Of a stretch of DNA of 64,000 bases, positions 47,836-60,180 are shown one piece after another. Where the stretch lies: NCBI GenBank assembly GCA_963969595.1, contig OZ018409.1, forward strand, positions 1,366,501 through 1,430,500, read 5' to 3'. A model generated the notes under the pieces. It saw only the letters and a program-made list of their open reading frames with translations, did no database searches and was not told the origin of the DNA. Source of the DNA: Neckera pumila (lineage: Eukaryota > Streptophyta > Bryopsida > Hypnales > Neckeraceae). The number at the start of each line of letters is the position of its first letter. The stretch's first letter is position 1. Both the position numbers and the translations under genes were made by a program.

Positions 47836-48941
47836 AAAGCCGCGTGGTTTAGTTTGACTTGAAGAAGAAACTGTTAGTATTTGCACGCACTTGCCCTATG
47901 ACTTACTTGGTGGCAATGAAGTTTATCAACAAAATGATCACACCTCTCAAAATTCCATTTTAGTTTGATGCAATTTCATTTTTTTAAGAGTAATTCATAA
48001 ATTTTGATTATAATTGTAGATTTCAAAAAGGATTTACATTATACCTAAATAACTACATCATCAATTGTGAAGGTTTAAGAGGCCATAGTCAAATTCACTT
48101 AATAATGCTACATTGCAACATGCGGAAAAGTTAATAACAGAGAAGTTGATAATTCTAACATGAAGGAAGAAAGTTGAAGAAAAACTTCCTACACCTCCAC
48201 AACAAGGTTTAATAAAAATTGAACATCAAATTTACATATAGGTTATTTAAAATGTTATTTAAACTTAACATTTTGAAATGCATTTTAAAAGTAGAAATGA
48301 CAAGAATTTTCTTTTAATGAAATACGAATGATAATTTTTCTTTTATACAATGGTGATGATTAATTTAATCATATTGTTACCATCTTGATATTTGATGTAT
48401 AGAATGGACTAAAATTTATAAGAGCTATTGAATCCAAGTACTTAATTATTTATTTAATTTATTACAATACCTTAAGAACATGTTTTTGGGGTAGTGTCAT
48501 TGTACATCTCCAACAATATTTGTAAAAAGATGAATATTGAGAAAAAAAATAGACACCAAAAACATCTGATTTTTATCTAGTGAAAGATTCATTGATGGTA
48601 ATTTCTAATCATTTAATTACTTCAATATTTTTCAATTTAAAAAATATTATATATTATGACATGCACTTATTACTAATATATTGTTTTATATTATTCAAAG
48701 ACACTCAACTATTGAATTGAGCTAAAATATATTTGATTTGCTATTGGTTTTTAATCAATATGAAAGAATGACTATCCTATTTTAAATAGATTTTGAATTT
48801 ATTTGTAGAATTCTCATGAAGATTATCTTCTTCTTTGAAATATTATTGAGGATCAATATGTTTGCAATCAAAACTTTGAACTTGTTGTAATGGAAGTTTG
48901 AGAAGCTACTGAAAAGGTATAGAAATTCAGTTAAATAAATA
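47836..48941. other. AT-rich spacer, nothing seen
   Basis: No frame with family resemblance, no repeat ends and no RNA gene. Confidence 0.4.
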
Positions 48942-49159
48942 TTTCCTCTATCTCAAAACAATCTTCTGGTTGGACTCTATGTTTGAGATTTTTGTGATGA
49001 AAATAACATTATTTCAACCCATTTTGAGCTATAATTAGAGTTCAATACACTCTTATTGTCCTAAAACTTTGAGTTTTATAGGCCTTTTCAAAGTGCAGTA
49101 TTAAATTTGTTTGCAATAAAATTGAGGGGAATCAAAAGATAATTTTGGGACAAAGAGGG
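48942..49159. mobile_element. decayed Stowaway-type MITE
   Basis: The left end TTTCCTCTATCTCAAAACAA and the complement of the right end CCCTCTTTGTCCCAAAATTA are recognisable as Stowaway ends, flanked by TA. The word CTTCTGGTTGG near the left end parallels ATCTCCGGTTGG in the 8396-9029 element. 218 bp. Confidence 0.65.
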
Positions 49160-49271
49160 TATACAAGAATTTATTAATATAACTATTTTTTTTCTATGCT
49201 TGAATATATAATTCTTCAAAGAAAAGAACATTGATTATTGCTATAAATTTGGGGATCTTGTAGGAATTGTT

Positions 49272-49475
49272 TTGGATGAGGCACAATATTATGTGGAATT
49301 AGTGGACCATGTCATTGTGCCGGATGATATTGAAGATGGAATTGCATGTCCTACCTCAAATCCTACCTCATTGGTAGAGAGTGATGGTGAGGGCACTGCA
49401 AAAAATGCATCTGCTCTTATTTGTATTCAGTTGATTTACGGTGACCGCAATGCACACAACAATCTTTTAGTGTAA
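49272..49475 (+). other. short open frame of unknown meaning
   Basis: A 67-codon frame with a balanced, acidic composition (VELVDHVIVPDDIEDG) unusual for the surrounding AT-rich DNA. It is preceded by ATCTTGTAG, which could be a splice acceptor. No family recognised and no flanking exon found. It could be a remnant exon. Confidence 0.3.
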
Positions 49476-50275
49476 TTTTGACCATTGAAACACTTCTCGT
49501 GTTTTATATAAAACGTTTCATGCAATATAAGGCAATGAAAATCATTTCCAGCCAATTACAGTGTGCCATGTATGCAAAGTTTATTCTCTAATTACTCTAC
49601 TACTGCATTTGTACATGATTTTACACAATTACCTCAAAAGAGGCAGTAATTGCCTATCCAAAAAGCTCTAGTGTCACAATAACACTAATATTTCTATCCA
49701 TACAAATCATGTAGAAAATCACTTCAAAAGTTGGTTATATTTGTAGCCTTTCAAATTGAAGACAAACTTTCAAACTTTATTGCACAACTCAATTTTTTTT
49801 TTTTTTGTCTCTTGGTTGCCAACTCTTGTTGTACCTTGTAGCTATTTCGATAAAAATGTTGACCTTTACTTTCAAACTTTAAGTACTTCCAAGAATTTTA
49901 AAGCAATTAAGCTTGATTGTATTTACTTGATGTTCAACTATAGTCAATTTTTCATTAGGCTTACGTCCCCTTTCCAACACTCCCTTATGGAAAATCCATT
50001 TTAGTCACATAATAAGTCCTTATGTACTACTTTTCGATAATTGAGCTGTTCTAGGGTGAGAAATTGGGACTTTAGGGATGTGCAAGTTTAATGAGAGAAT
50101 GGAGGGAGGAGGGCTCGCATGGCGTTAAACACTAAAAAACTGGGGAGAAATTGTGCCATAATATGGACAAAGAATCATAGAGTGCTTGACATTGTAAGCA
50201 ATGCCAAAGGGCATAACGCGGTCCATTTTGTTGTATAATGCCTGGGATATATTTGTATAGAATACTAACAGCTTA
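49476..50275. other. AT-rich spacer
   Basis: No gene recognised; an 82-codon frame at 49756-50004 has no domain. Confidence 0.4.
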
Positions 50276-50649
50276 GGGCAACCCCATGCTTGGCTCACAA
50301 GATAGAGTGCCAGATGAGCAAAATTCAATGTTTAGCATGCGGCCATATTAATTGAAGATGATGGCCCCACGGAAAGACTTGCCAAGTGGTGACGTATCCA
50401 TTTATAGTCCTTATGAAGGGAATCTATTCAAATTTTCAAGAGAAGCTTTTCAAAAGGTGGGGGCAAAAGGATTTTTATATAGCTTGGCGAGCCCCGCCCA
50501 AGAGTCTCCATTTGCCCGTCCCTTCTTTATTTTTCGCTGTGGCCAAGCATGTTTTTTCACTTGGTGTGCGTGTCATGGGGCAATTTCCAAGCCATGGCCC
50601 ACTCATTGCCCGTGTTGAGTGCCTTTAGCGAGCTGCCGTGGGGTTGCTC
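50276..50649. mobile_element. TTA-flanked MITE-like element
   Basis: The left end GGGCAACCCCATGCTTGGCTC and the complement of the right end GAGCAACCCCACGGCAGCTC form an inverted repeat. Both are flanked by TTA. 374 bp, moderately GC-rich. It lies seven bases before the next TTAA-type element. Confidence 0.65.
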
Positions 50650-51040
50650 TTAGTGCATAACCTCTAAAGTTCCAAGACTATGTTTTCATCAAGACGGTCT
50701 AAATTTGCCATTTCTAGTACAACTACCAGAGTTTCAAAAAAATAAATTTAGACACATGTAACCATTGGATCTTATAGTACATTGATTTGAAAACATGTTG
50801 AAAAAATTTCAGACATTTCCACTGTGTGGATTGAAAGGTCTGAGTGTTTAAAGTCACAGAAATGCTTTTTTTGGCCCTATGAAAAACTACACAACTATTT
50901 TTTTTGGCAGCTACACTATCTACTGTGTTTATAGGAACACCCAATTAGTTGGCCCCCCTCCCTCCTAAAAAACAAGAGCCGTTGATTTAAAAAAATAAAT
51001 AAATTACAAACCACCCCACCGCCGTTGATCAAAAAAACTT

Positions 51041-51200
51041 TGATAAGCATACGCATATAGATACACATACACATACGGATATGGATATGGATACTTAGAC
51101 GGATATGGTATACGACTACAAATACAGGTATATGGATACAAATACGGATATTATCTACGCATATGTATACGCATACGGATCGGATATGGATACAGATACT
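51041..51200. repeat. GGATAT/ATACGC hexamer minisatellite
   Basis: Imperfect hexamers such as ACGGATATGGATATGGAT and ATACGCATA run through this stretch within the insertion. Confidence 0.75.
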
Positions 51201-51262
51201 TGGGAAACACACAGTTATACCATATTGATTGTGAGATCAATATGGGATTGAAAAATACAAAG

Positions 51263-51343
51263 TGGGGGGGGAGGGGGGAGGTTCTGAAGAAAATAAATTT
51301 GAAATATTTTTGTGTGTGTATGTGGTGGGGGGGGGGGGGGGGG
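51263..51343. repeat. G-runs with quadruplex potential
   Basis: G7-8, G6 and G2 tracts at 51264-51281 and an unbroken run of 17 G at 51327-51343, on the + strand. The exact length of such a run is prone to sequencing error. Confidence 0.7.
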
Positions 51344-51378
51344 TGTAAAAATAAATAAATAAAAAATCTTTTTTGGGG

Positions 51379-51430
51379 GTCTTTTGAGTGGATGGTGAGG
51401 GAGCTGTCCCTCACTATCCACTCAAAAGAC
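51379..51430. repeat. 24-bp hairpin with 4-base loop
   Basis: The left arm GTCTTTTGAGTGGATGGTGA (to 51402) pairs with 51407-51430 with one mismatch; the loop is GCTG. It ends 12 bases before the insertion's right border. Confidence 0.85.
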
Positions 51431-52507
51431 AGCCTCCTGTGACTACACTAACTTCACAAACTTGCTTTTCTATGAAAAAATGTCCAAAACGGGGTTCCTT
51501 ATTTGGATTCATTTTCCTAGGCAAGTTAGCTACATACTCAAAAAATTTCACATCATTTAAAATTGTACAACATATAGGAAAAAAATTATAAGTAGAATGA
51601 AGTAGAGAATGATTCAAAATACTAAATTGTTAAGAATTTAGTTATGGAATTGAAAAATGCCAGTGCCAATGGTGGCAATGTTGAAATAAACAATCTAAAT
51701 CCTATGCTTTTATTTTCCCCTAAAATATTGTAAATTGAGTAAAATGAAGGACTTCAAAGTTTATATTAGAGTAGAAAATCCATTACTACCCACAAACTAA
51801 ATCTCCTCATAACTTTCATCCCATTGATTGAAATGGAATGATTCAAAAGCTTTCCACAAATACATAAATCTAAAAAATTAATTCCAAATTTTTGTTTCTG
51901 AAGAAAGTGATTTTTTTTATCTGTCCGGATTGCCTGATAAGAATAAAAAGTAACATATTAGGCCATAACTTTTGTCTCATAGTTTCAAATGTCATAAATT
52001 TTTGTTCACATGAAAGATATTCCTTATGTACAACTTCCATTAAAGTTTGGGCCGAAAATATGCAAATCAATAGTCACACGTACATGCCCAGAATTTCTAT
52101 GTTGTCAAAAAAACGCATGCTAGTTGTTTAAGGGTTAATATAATAGTTCAAGAATGACTTAGAGACCATAATAGAATTTTATATTTTTAATTTCTATGTA
52201 TAAAATCATTGAAAAGCCTTTCAATTTAGGGCTTTAATATTGTAGCCATGCTAAGTGAGTGCAATGACCATTGTAAATCTACTTTTTTTCTCAACTTAAG
52301 AATGACCTATTGGCACATATGGACTTTATAAATAGCACTTTTTAAAAATTTCACAACAATCTCATATCTTTTGCTTTCTACCACATTCACTTATTATTGT
52401 TTCTAGAAGGATGCCAAGGACTAAAAGTATCCTTCAGACAGTCAAACATTTCTTTTGCATATTAAAGAACAAATAATTTTCATTTGATGTTTTGTTGGGC
52501 AACTTTA

Positions 52508-53407
52508 TTAACCTCTAAAGTCCACTGGTATATACGGGTCAAAATACAACTTTGGATATGCTAAAACGGTCTCAATATTCATTATAATTTTTTGAAACTT
52601 TTTGTGAAGCTAAAATAATACACAAGCTCTTTAGGAATATAATTTTTTATTTTAGTTGGTATATGGGAGCAAAAGTTATGGAAAAATAAGCCAAAAGCAA
52701 AGGTTGGCGGGCACCACAAAAAAAATGACAAAAAATCAAAATAAAATTTAATTTCAAAAAAATAAAATATTATACTATTGTCTGCATGTCAAGCTTTGAT
52801 TCATTCTATTTGAAGTTGCAATGAAAAAGTTATAGACAATTGTGTTTTTTGGGCAATCTAAGCATCTTCTTCAAAAAAATAATTTATAGGATTCCTTTTT
52901 ATAATTTCTCAAAAATAATTGTTTGACAAGGTTAAATATGCTTAATAGAACAATCTCACTATTGGGATTATTGTGTTTCAATTCCATCTTAGAGCGATTA
53001 ACAATTTAGTTTTTGTTCAATCTTAGACCTACATCTTCTTCATAATTTCTTAAAGAATGAGAACCACGTAATTTTTTTAAAAATAATTCCTAGACAATCA
53101 ATTCAATTCTTTAGTATAAATTTTTTTCAATTAAAAATCCATAGTGCAAAAAATTCCACAAAGGCTGACAAAGTCATCTAAAATTATAAGACAGTATTCC
53201 CCCCCCAAAATTTTAACTTTAGATGCTAATAGCTTCCAATCTTTATAGTCAAATCATGAAATTTTTGTTACATGATTTGAGACAAGCCAAGTACAAGATC
53301 CTACACTTATATCCTAAAAAAAGAATTTTTTTTTGGGGGTGAATGCAACAAAAATGGTAATTTTGAGTGTTTTTTGAAAGAAAAATGGCCTTGAGTATAG
53401 GGATTAA
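52508..53407. mobile_element. TTAA-flanked element, subfamily G
   Basis: TTAA-CCTCTAAAGTCCA at the left and GTATAGGGA-TTAA at the right, 900 bp. The interior parallels 36711-37643 (GGGAGCAAAAGTTATGG, CTATTGGGATTATTGTG). Noncoding. Confidence 0.7.
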
Positions 53408-56400
53408 TGCTATATATAAATTCTTTATCATTTATGTGGATAGTTTATAAAAAATATGGTATATTTAAGTATTAAATAATATTTGTTTTCAATAATTTGA
53501 ATTTTTTTCTCTCAAAAGTTGATTGTCACATTCAAAATGATTTTTTTTTTCTTTTGAGCAGAAAACGCAATATGAAGCTACTAAATTTTTGTTTCCACCA
53601 TATTTAGAAATTTTTGAAATAGTATTAAAATAGTTCTTTTAATTGAAGTTTCATTGAATATCTACATTTATAAATGTAGAGCGACAAAAGAGTTTTCTTT
53701 ATTTTATAATGTCTATATTGTAAGTACTTTTATTTTGAAACTTTTAGATTTCTTAAGCGTATTTTGTATTTGATAAAATTAAATTCTTCACTTTTACTTC
53801 AATAATTCACATTAACTTGAAATTTCACAAAATAGTCTATAAATTTGATGACATGAAAAAAATGCAAAAACAAATTCTTTCTTTAATAGCAAAGAAATGA
53901 AAAATACATTATAAAAGATTTTGAGACTCGATCACACAATCATAGGCTCTATCCTTTAGAACCTTGATTTAAAATTTAATTGCACTACCTAAAAAAGTCA
54001 AATCATAAACAATGGCACAAAATAAGACTGTGTATATAAGTCACAGAAGTATATTTGGAATAATATTGAAATAATAGAGTTAATTGTTAAGTGTGTGCAA
54101 TGAAGGACTAGAAGTCGGAGTTTGAAAAAAAGCATGACAAAATTCTTTGCACCCAAACTTGGTTTGAAAGAATTTGGTGTTGGTTTTTTTTGCACTATTT
54201 TTAGTTAAACCTTCTCTTGAACCTTGTTTCTACAAACTAGATTTACTTTGCAATTAACTCTAATATTATAGTCCAAATGAAGTTCTGCTTTGAAATGGTT
54301 AAAATCTAATGTACAATACAACAATATATTTTGTGATTTTATAATTGTAAGTGATGAACTACAATACGTAGAACATGTCAAAAAACAAAATAATCTAGGC
54401 TATGTTTCAGGTTCTAAAATGTACACACTTATATAATTTTGTTGAGATTTAATTACACAAGTTTAGTTGTTTTTTTGAATAAATGGGTAGAACCAATTCT
54501 GCAAGTTTAATGTGATGTTTTGTTTCTTAGTGGAATGAAATGTCTATTTTTTTTTAAATAAAGTACAAAAGTAAAATATAAAAAACAATTACTATTTCAT
54601 AGACCTTGCATCGGCAGATAGAATACATAGGCAAAACTCACATACTTGAGCTTTTTTGTCCAAAATACTAGATTGTAGAATTTATTGTGAAGCAAAATCA
54701 TTGGATGCAGCAACAACATTTGGACTTGTCTTAGACTTGTCTTAAAAGTCCTCCCTTCTTTTCCATCTTGTATTATGTTTTTACGTTTGTGACCTAATAA
54801 TACTAATTTTTGAAAAGTTCAAGAAATATTTTGGCATTCTTATACTAATTGCATCCTAATGAATTCAAGAACATATTTAGAAGTACTTAGAATTATTTAA
54901 TCAAATCAATCATTGAAGTTACGTAATAAGAGATATAGAGATAAAAAGATGAAAATAAACATATTCTTTTATTGCTTTATTGCTTTATCTTTCCCAATTA
55001 TTCTTCATGCCTAAATTATTTTTTGAAATTTCTAACTCTTTACTTGCATGTTTGTACAAATACATTACTAACTTCATTACATTGGTCTTAAGGAAAAGAT
55101 TTCTTTATAAGGTTGAATTCATATTATTTTGAATGTCCAAATGAATGAAAATTTATTTGGATAAAACATTGCCTTGAAGCACTCTAATCAACATTCAAAA
55201 TATATCCATGGTATCCCTTTCTTAAAGGTAGGAAAAAAGTGTAAATTGAAGTTGGTGATTTTCATTTCTTTACTTGTGTACCTATTGTATGTTGTGTAAC
55301 TTCAATGGTTGATTGGGCTAAAGGTTTTGGTTTTTAGGCTTGTAATTGTTGTATGAAAGAAGTTACATTTTAATAAATATTCTAGTGCACAAATCTTACA
55401 AACTCAAATGTGTAAAAACAAGATGAAATAAAAAGAGATTGCTCTTAAGATAACTCTAACTTAAATAAAGGCCAATTATCCAATTTTTATCAAAACAATA
55501 AGTACATTTTACCACCAAAAGTGACCTCATTTGTACAACACATTTTGACTTGTAATTAGACCACCACCTCATTATACCAATTTGTCCTATTTCTGAGGTG
55601 GGTAATTAGCATCCTTTAAAAAATCAACATTACCACCATTTTTTTTTGTGGAAACTAGTTCAATGCAAGAATATTTCAACCAACATTAATTTGAAAATAG
55701 AATAATTTTGATAAAAAATTTGACATGCACTATGGAGACACAACAATAGAAGGAATTATGGTTGATCATAACCACTATAGTATTCCCCAAGTTCATTAAA
55801 AGAATTTTTGCATGGTAGAAAGTGGTTGGCATTCATTTTATGCCCTAAATAGCAAACAAGGGGACTTAGAGAGAGGGACTCCTCAATTTTCTAAGCCCCT
55901 TGTTTGAAGGCCTAAATCCTAACTTGATCCAAATTATTTTCTTAAAAGATATGTTATGTGGGGATGAATTATGAATCTTGCCATGGATGGCTTAGACATC
56001 CTCTATGTTTGTGATTGAAGACTATTGTCAAATTTCAAACTCTAGACTCAAAATTTTCATCTCATTAAATGAATGACATTGATATGAAATTATAGCAAGC
56101 TACCAACAAATTCAGCATGCATCCCACATGAAATATCTTTTAGGAAAAAAGTAGTATAGCAGTCCCAATCTACTCCACCAACTGCTTTTCCAAATAAAAT
56201 CTAGCTTTTCATTTGTTTATTATTAGAACTTAAAATTTTTATAATTCAATGCACATCCAAAGTATTTTGAAAGCTATAAAAAAATTCAAATTTAAAAATT
56301 TGACAATGAAAGTTAAACCACTTCAAAGTCATCAAAAAAACAAAAAATATAGAAGAGTTGACAAAGCATGGTTACCAAAGCATTTATCACTCCAAATTTT

Positions 56401-56673
56401 AGCTAACTTTTGAAGTTTTTTTTTTTTGTCAGTTGTCTACATTTGAATTCCTTTGTATCTTTAAAGTACTTTAGGATGCACTTCCAATGATAAAAATATC
56501 AAATTCTAACTGCAAACCGATAAAAAGTTATAATTTTATTTGAAAGGATAGTTGGCAGGGTGAAATTGCATCTTGGCAAAAATAGGTAGGATTGGAGTAC
56601 TTGATGAAAAAATGAAATTACTAAAAAAAACATTTTTGAAGTATTTGCTATTCATTGAAGTGATGGGCAATTA
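53408..56673. other. AT-rich spacer, one hairpin
   Basis: Long AT-rich region without a recognisable gene or element ends. One hairpin is listed separately. Confidence 0.4.
55853..55906. repeat. 17-bp hairpin
   Basis: CAAACAAGGGGACTTAGA pairs with TCTAAGCCCCTTGTTTG, with one bulged base and a loop of about 19 bases. Unusually GC-rich for this region. Confidence 0.7.
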
Positions 56674-57007
56674 AGGTCAAACAACCCATTGCGGTCAAAT
56701 CGCCTATTCCGGTCACCTAGAAAATGGCCCCAATTCGGTCAGAGATCAATCATAAAAGTACTGACCGTTCATGAAAAAAAAAATTTTTTTTAATAAAAAT
56801 GTGTTTCTAATAAACCTTATTTATGTTTCGTTTAGATCAAAGGAAGGTTTGATTATGGAAGTGAATTGACGGTTCTGTACTAGAATTAAGGTCTTATAGG
56901 GCTGTCAGTATAACCGCATTGAGTGTTGAAAAATCATAAATGGGTCACAAAAGTGGCGCTTCAAGGTTATGCAAAAAAACAAATTAGAACTCCATAGGTG
57001 TCAAACA

Positions 57008-57226
57008 GAGCAGTTGCAACCCTGTCTTTGTAGTTCAGCAGTGTGGAAATGAGTAGAGATTACATTCTTGTGAAAGAAGGGAGCAGTTGCAACCCTGTCT
57101 TTATAGTTCAGCAGTGTGGAAATGAGTAGAGATTACATTCTTGTGAAAGAAGGGAGCAGTTGCAACCCTGTCTTTATAGTTCAACAATGTGGAAGTAAAT
57201 AGAGACTACATTCTGGTGAAAGAAGG
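57008..57226. repeat. 73-bp tandem triplication upstream of the transposase
   Basis: GAGCAGTTGCAACCCTGTCT begins at 57008, 57081 and 57154. Units one and two differ at about one position; unit three is more diverged. They lie just before the transposase start, in the element's leader or promoter. Confidence 0.93.
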
Positions 57227-57264
57227 GCACAATCATTCAGTAGAATTTAGGTAGAGAAGTTGCA

Positions 57265-59204
57265 ATGGACACATCAAGCAGTGAAGATATGGAGAATTTG
57301 CTAGAGAGGAATTTGTATGAAAGGGCTGATGATGAAGAGAAATATTATAGCTCTAATGGTACTGATTCAGAGGAGGAGGTTGAGCATCAAGGTGATTAGA
57401 GTGAGAAGGAAGCATATGAGGAGCTACTAACTTCAATCTTTGGTGTTCCAGATTCAAGCCATGCATATGAGAATGGAGTAAAAGTTCTTGGTGGAGGCAG
57501 AGCGCAACATTCTATTCGACCACCAAAAATCAAGGTAGAGTCCACCACCTCTAGGCAACAAAGTATTCATTCTATTTCAGGAGAAGATGTGCATGGAGAA
57601 GGCCATTCTCACAACCTGCAACCAATGCCAAGAGGTTTCAATAATAGGATAGACCAATGGCTACAATGTGAAACTAACAATGAGGAAGGTCTGAATATGA
57701 GTGGTGACAATAGTTTAGGAGTTAGAGGCAAACAACAATGGAAAAGTAGCAACCTAAGTGGCTTGGGAGGAAGTTAGAGGTAAGCATAGTCAACCACGCA
57801 GCTCCAAGTTGCAGCTGCAGCTTGCAGCAGTATACCTGCAGCTAGAAGGAGATGAACTACATCAACACAACCACAAGTTGCAAGCAGTAAACTACCATGA
57901 AGAAGGAGTAGATGCAACATTGCGTTGCAATACCAGAAGCAAGAGAGGGCAAGGAAGATTAGTACTAATGACTTCTATGGAAGAGACAAGTCATTCAAGA
58001 GGGCACAGTAACTCAAGCACAGACAGCAGTGACAAGTCATACAACATGAGTTAGAGAAGTGCAGATTCCACTAGTGCTGACAATGGGAGTGGGGACAATG
58101 GAAGTAAGCTTTCCATAGAGAGAGCTGCCAAAAAAAAGAAGACTGCTGCAGCCAAGAAGAAAAAGAAAGGCAAGAGGAAAATACCAACATTTCTAGAGCT
58201 TCCAGGCAGCAGTGGCAATGAGCAAGAAGAGCAGCACAAGAAGGGCAAATCCATCCTTGAGCATGGAGAAGCAAGTGGCAAGGCATTCTAGAGCAAAGGA
58301 GAAGGAACCAACATAGTCCAACCTGCATACAAAACAAGGCAAGTGTCAAAGCAACCAGAGATAATGATACCATCCTCTTTCATGAAACCTTTGATAGATG
58401 TTTCTCAAAAGAAGCCACCACCCAAGAAAAAAAATACCTCTACAACTGCAAGTGGTAAGGAAAAGGGATCTTGGATAGATGAAGCCTGAAATTAGCAATC
58501 CAAGCAATAGAGGATGGTCACAAAGTCCAACAAGTTAGTGATTTTTATAAATACCTAGAACAAGCTTGGTAAATCATGCTGATGGGAAAGAGGACATCAA
58601 GAAAAAGAGGGAGACAAGGTACCCTTACCAAAGAAGAAGAAGCAGCCCTACTGGAATATTTAGATAACATGTTGGCTTGGGGTCTTCCTTTGACAACCAC
58701 AGAATTGAGAGAAAAGGTGGTTGAGATGGTCCAAGAAAGACCAAATCCTTTTACCAATGGTGTACCTGGAGCAAGTTGGCAGAAGTGGTTCAAAAAAAGA
58801 AATCCACAATACACTCTTAGAGTTGCACAAGGATTAGAGGTCAGCAGGGCCCAAGGATTGTATCTAGCTCCTATGAAATTTTTTTATGATAACTTAACTA
58901 CAATGTATGCAAAACACAACTATTCTCTAGATCAAATCTGGAATGCAAATGAAAGTGGAGCCCAAGCAGGTAGAGGAGGAGGTAGAGTTCTTGCAAGAAG
59001 AGGGACAAAACTATTCATTCAATAATGGCTAGTCAAAGAGAATCTATTACAGTCCTATCAGCTATGAATGCAAGAGGAGAAACTATTCCTAACTTCTACA
59101 TATTTAAAGGAATGTATAGGATGACAGATTACATTAGCCTATGTGAGAAGGATGCTACTATGGCCATGCAACCCAATGCATGGATGACCTCCTTTCTTTT
59201 CTCT
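57265..59204 (+). pseudogene. pogo/Tigger-like transposase, broken
   Basis: Starts at ATG 57265 with an acidic, Ser-rich N-terminus. A stop at 57397 and a frameshift near 57770 follow, further stops at 58052 and about 58288, another frameshift near 58487 and one near 58550. A psq-type helix-turn-helix (AIQAIEDGHKVQQVSDFYK then IPRTSL in another frame) precedes a CENP-B type DNA-binding domain (RKRGRQGTLTKEEEAALLEY, FTNGVPGASWQKWFKKRNPQ). The catalytic domain begins with IWNANESG; pogo relatives have Asp where this has the second Asn, so the first catalytic residue is lost. After a frameshift at 59023 come ITVLSAMNARGETIPNFYIF and MAMQPNAWMTSFLFS, where homology stops. The rest of the DDE domain is absent. 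Confidence 0.8.
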
Positions 59205-60180
59205 ACAACTAGCTACCTCAATCCAACCCGTGTGCTACCTCAGTGCGTGTGCTCCAATCCGCTTGCAATGCAAAACTGCTCATCCAAACCAGCACCTCAG
59301 CAAAGCTTTCAATTACACTAGGCCATCAGCAAGCAAATCAAGAGCATGAAACTTGAAACATAGGCACGTTGCTAACTTAGCCAGAGAGCTAGACCCAAAG
59401 TGGCAGACTCGGTGCTTCAACGCGAATTACCAAAGCCTTTGTGGTGGTGGCGGGTTTAACAACAACACCTCTCTTCTTCTCCACTCGATGTACCTTTCCC
59501 ACGGCGAGGCTTCCAAATAGGGTTTGCACACAGGGTTCAAAGTTTCACCGCTTCCTACATTCTTTTACCCAAAGTGTGCTCATCATGTCAATTGATTCAA
59601 AGGTATAGAACCTCCAATCATCATTGAGCCCCTTCTGTCGGACCATATCTAAAAACCAGAAGCCCGTCACTACCAAGCACAAGAGCAAAAGAAAGAGATA
59701 GTCCACAAAGGAGCAATAATCCAAGAAAGAAAAAGTCTACGCACAAGCATTTTGACCTGGGATAGGTGGAACATTGGATAGGTGGAGCATTGGAACAAGG
59801 ACCCAGACCACTCACAACCATTGTATTGAACTGTTCAACCAAGTTAACCATCCACAAATAGTAAGCCCAAAGGTGGCTGAGGGCACATAGGGTTGGAGAT
59901 GGAGATTGAACAGACCGTTGTGAAGCAAGAGTACAAGAAATCATTGGGAAGGAGGAGGCCACGATGAAGAAGATGAAGCGATAGGTTTGCAAATCAACAA
60001 GCAGCACAAATCAAAATGCAACAGCGGGAATAGGCGGGAATGAAAATGCGTGAAGGGCGGCATAAAGAGAACAATCAAGTGAATCCTGAACTCAAATCTA
60101 GATCCAGTTCAATGAGGCGCCAAGCTTGCCCAACGCCATGCCCCCCAAGCTGTCACGTGGCATGGGAGCCGTTAGGTTGT
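59205..60180. other. GC-richer segment replacing the transposase 3' half
   Basis: The base composition jumps relative to both sides. On the - strand, 59385-59520 reads VGKVHRVEKKRGVVVKPATT and continues in frame, and 59621-60007 is an open frame with hydrophobic stretches. Neither family is recognised. It looks like host DNA captured by the transposon. Confidence 0.4.

Larger units (their letters stand above)
50919..51442. mobile_element. 524-bp insertion with 8-bp target duplication
   Basis: Flanked by CTACACTA on both sides (50911-50918, 51443-51450). Paralogous elements lack the insert, which confirms it. An 8-base duplication is typical of hAT elements, but clear matching inverted ends were not found. 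It contains a hexamer array, G-runs and a hairpin. Confidence 0.65.
50657..52138. mobile_element. TTAA-type element, subfamily A, inverted, interrupted
   Basis: The left end ATAACCTCTAAAG and right end TTTAAGGG-TTAA mark an inverted relative of 1083-2016. The parts 50657-50918 and 51451-52138 align with subfamily A. The middle (50919-51442) is a foreign insertion, which accounts for the 1.48-kb length. Confidence 0.7.

Noticed and set aside
59621..60007. 128-codon frame on the - strand with hydrophobic stretches
   Set aside because: No domain, and it sits inside a dead transposon. Kept only as a hint of captured DNA, not as a gene.
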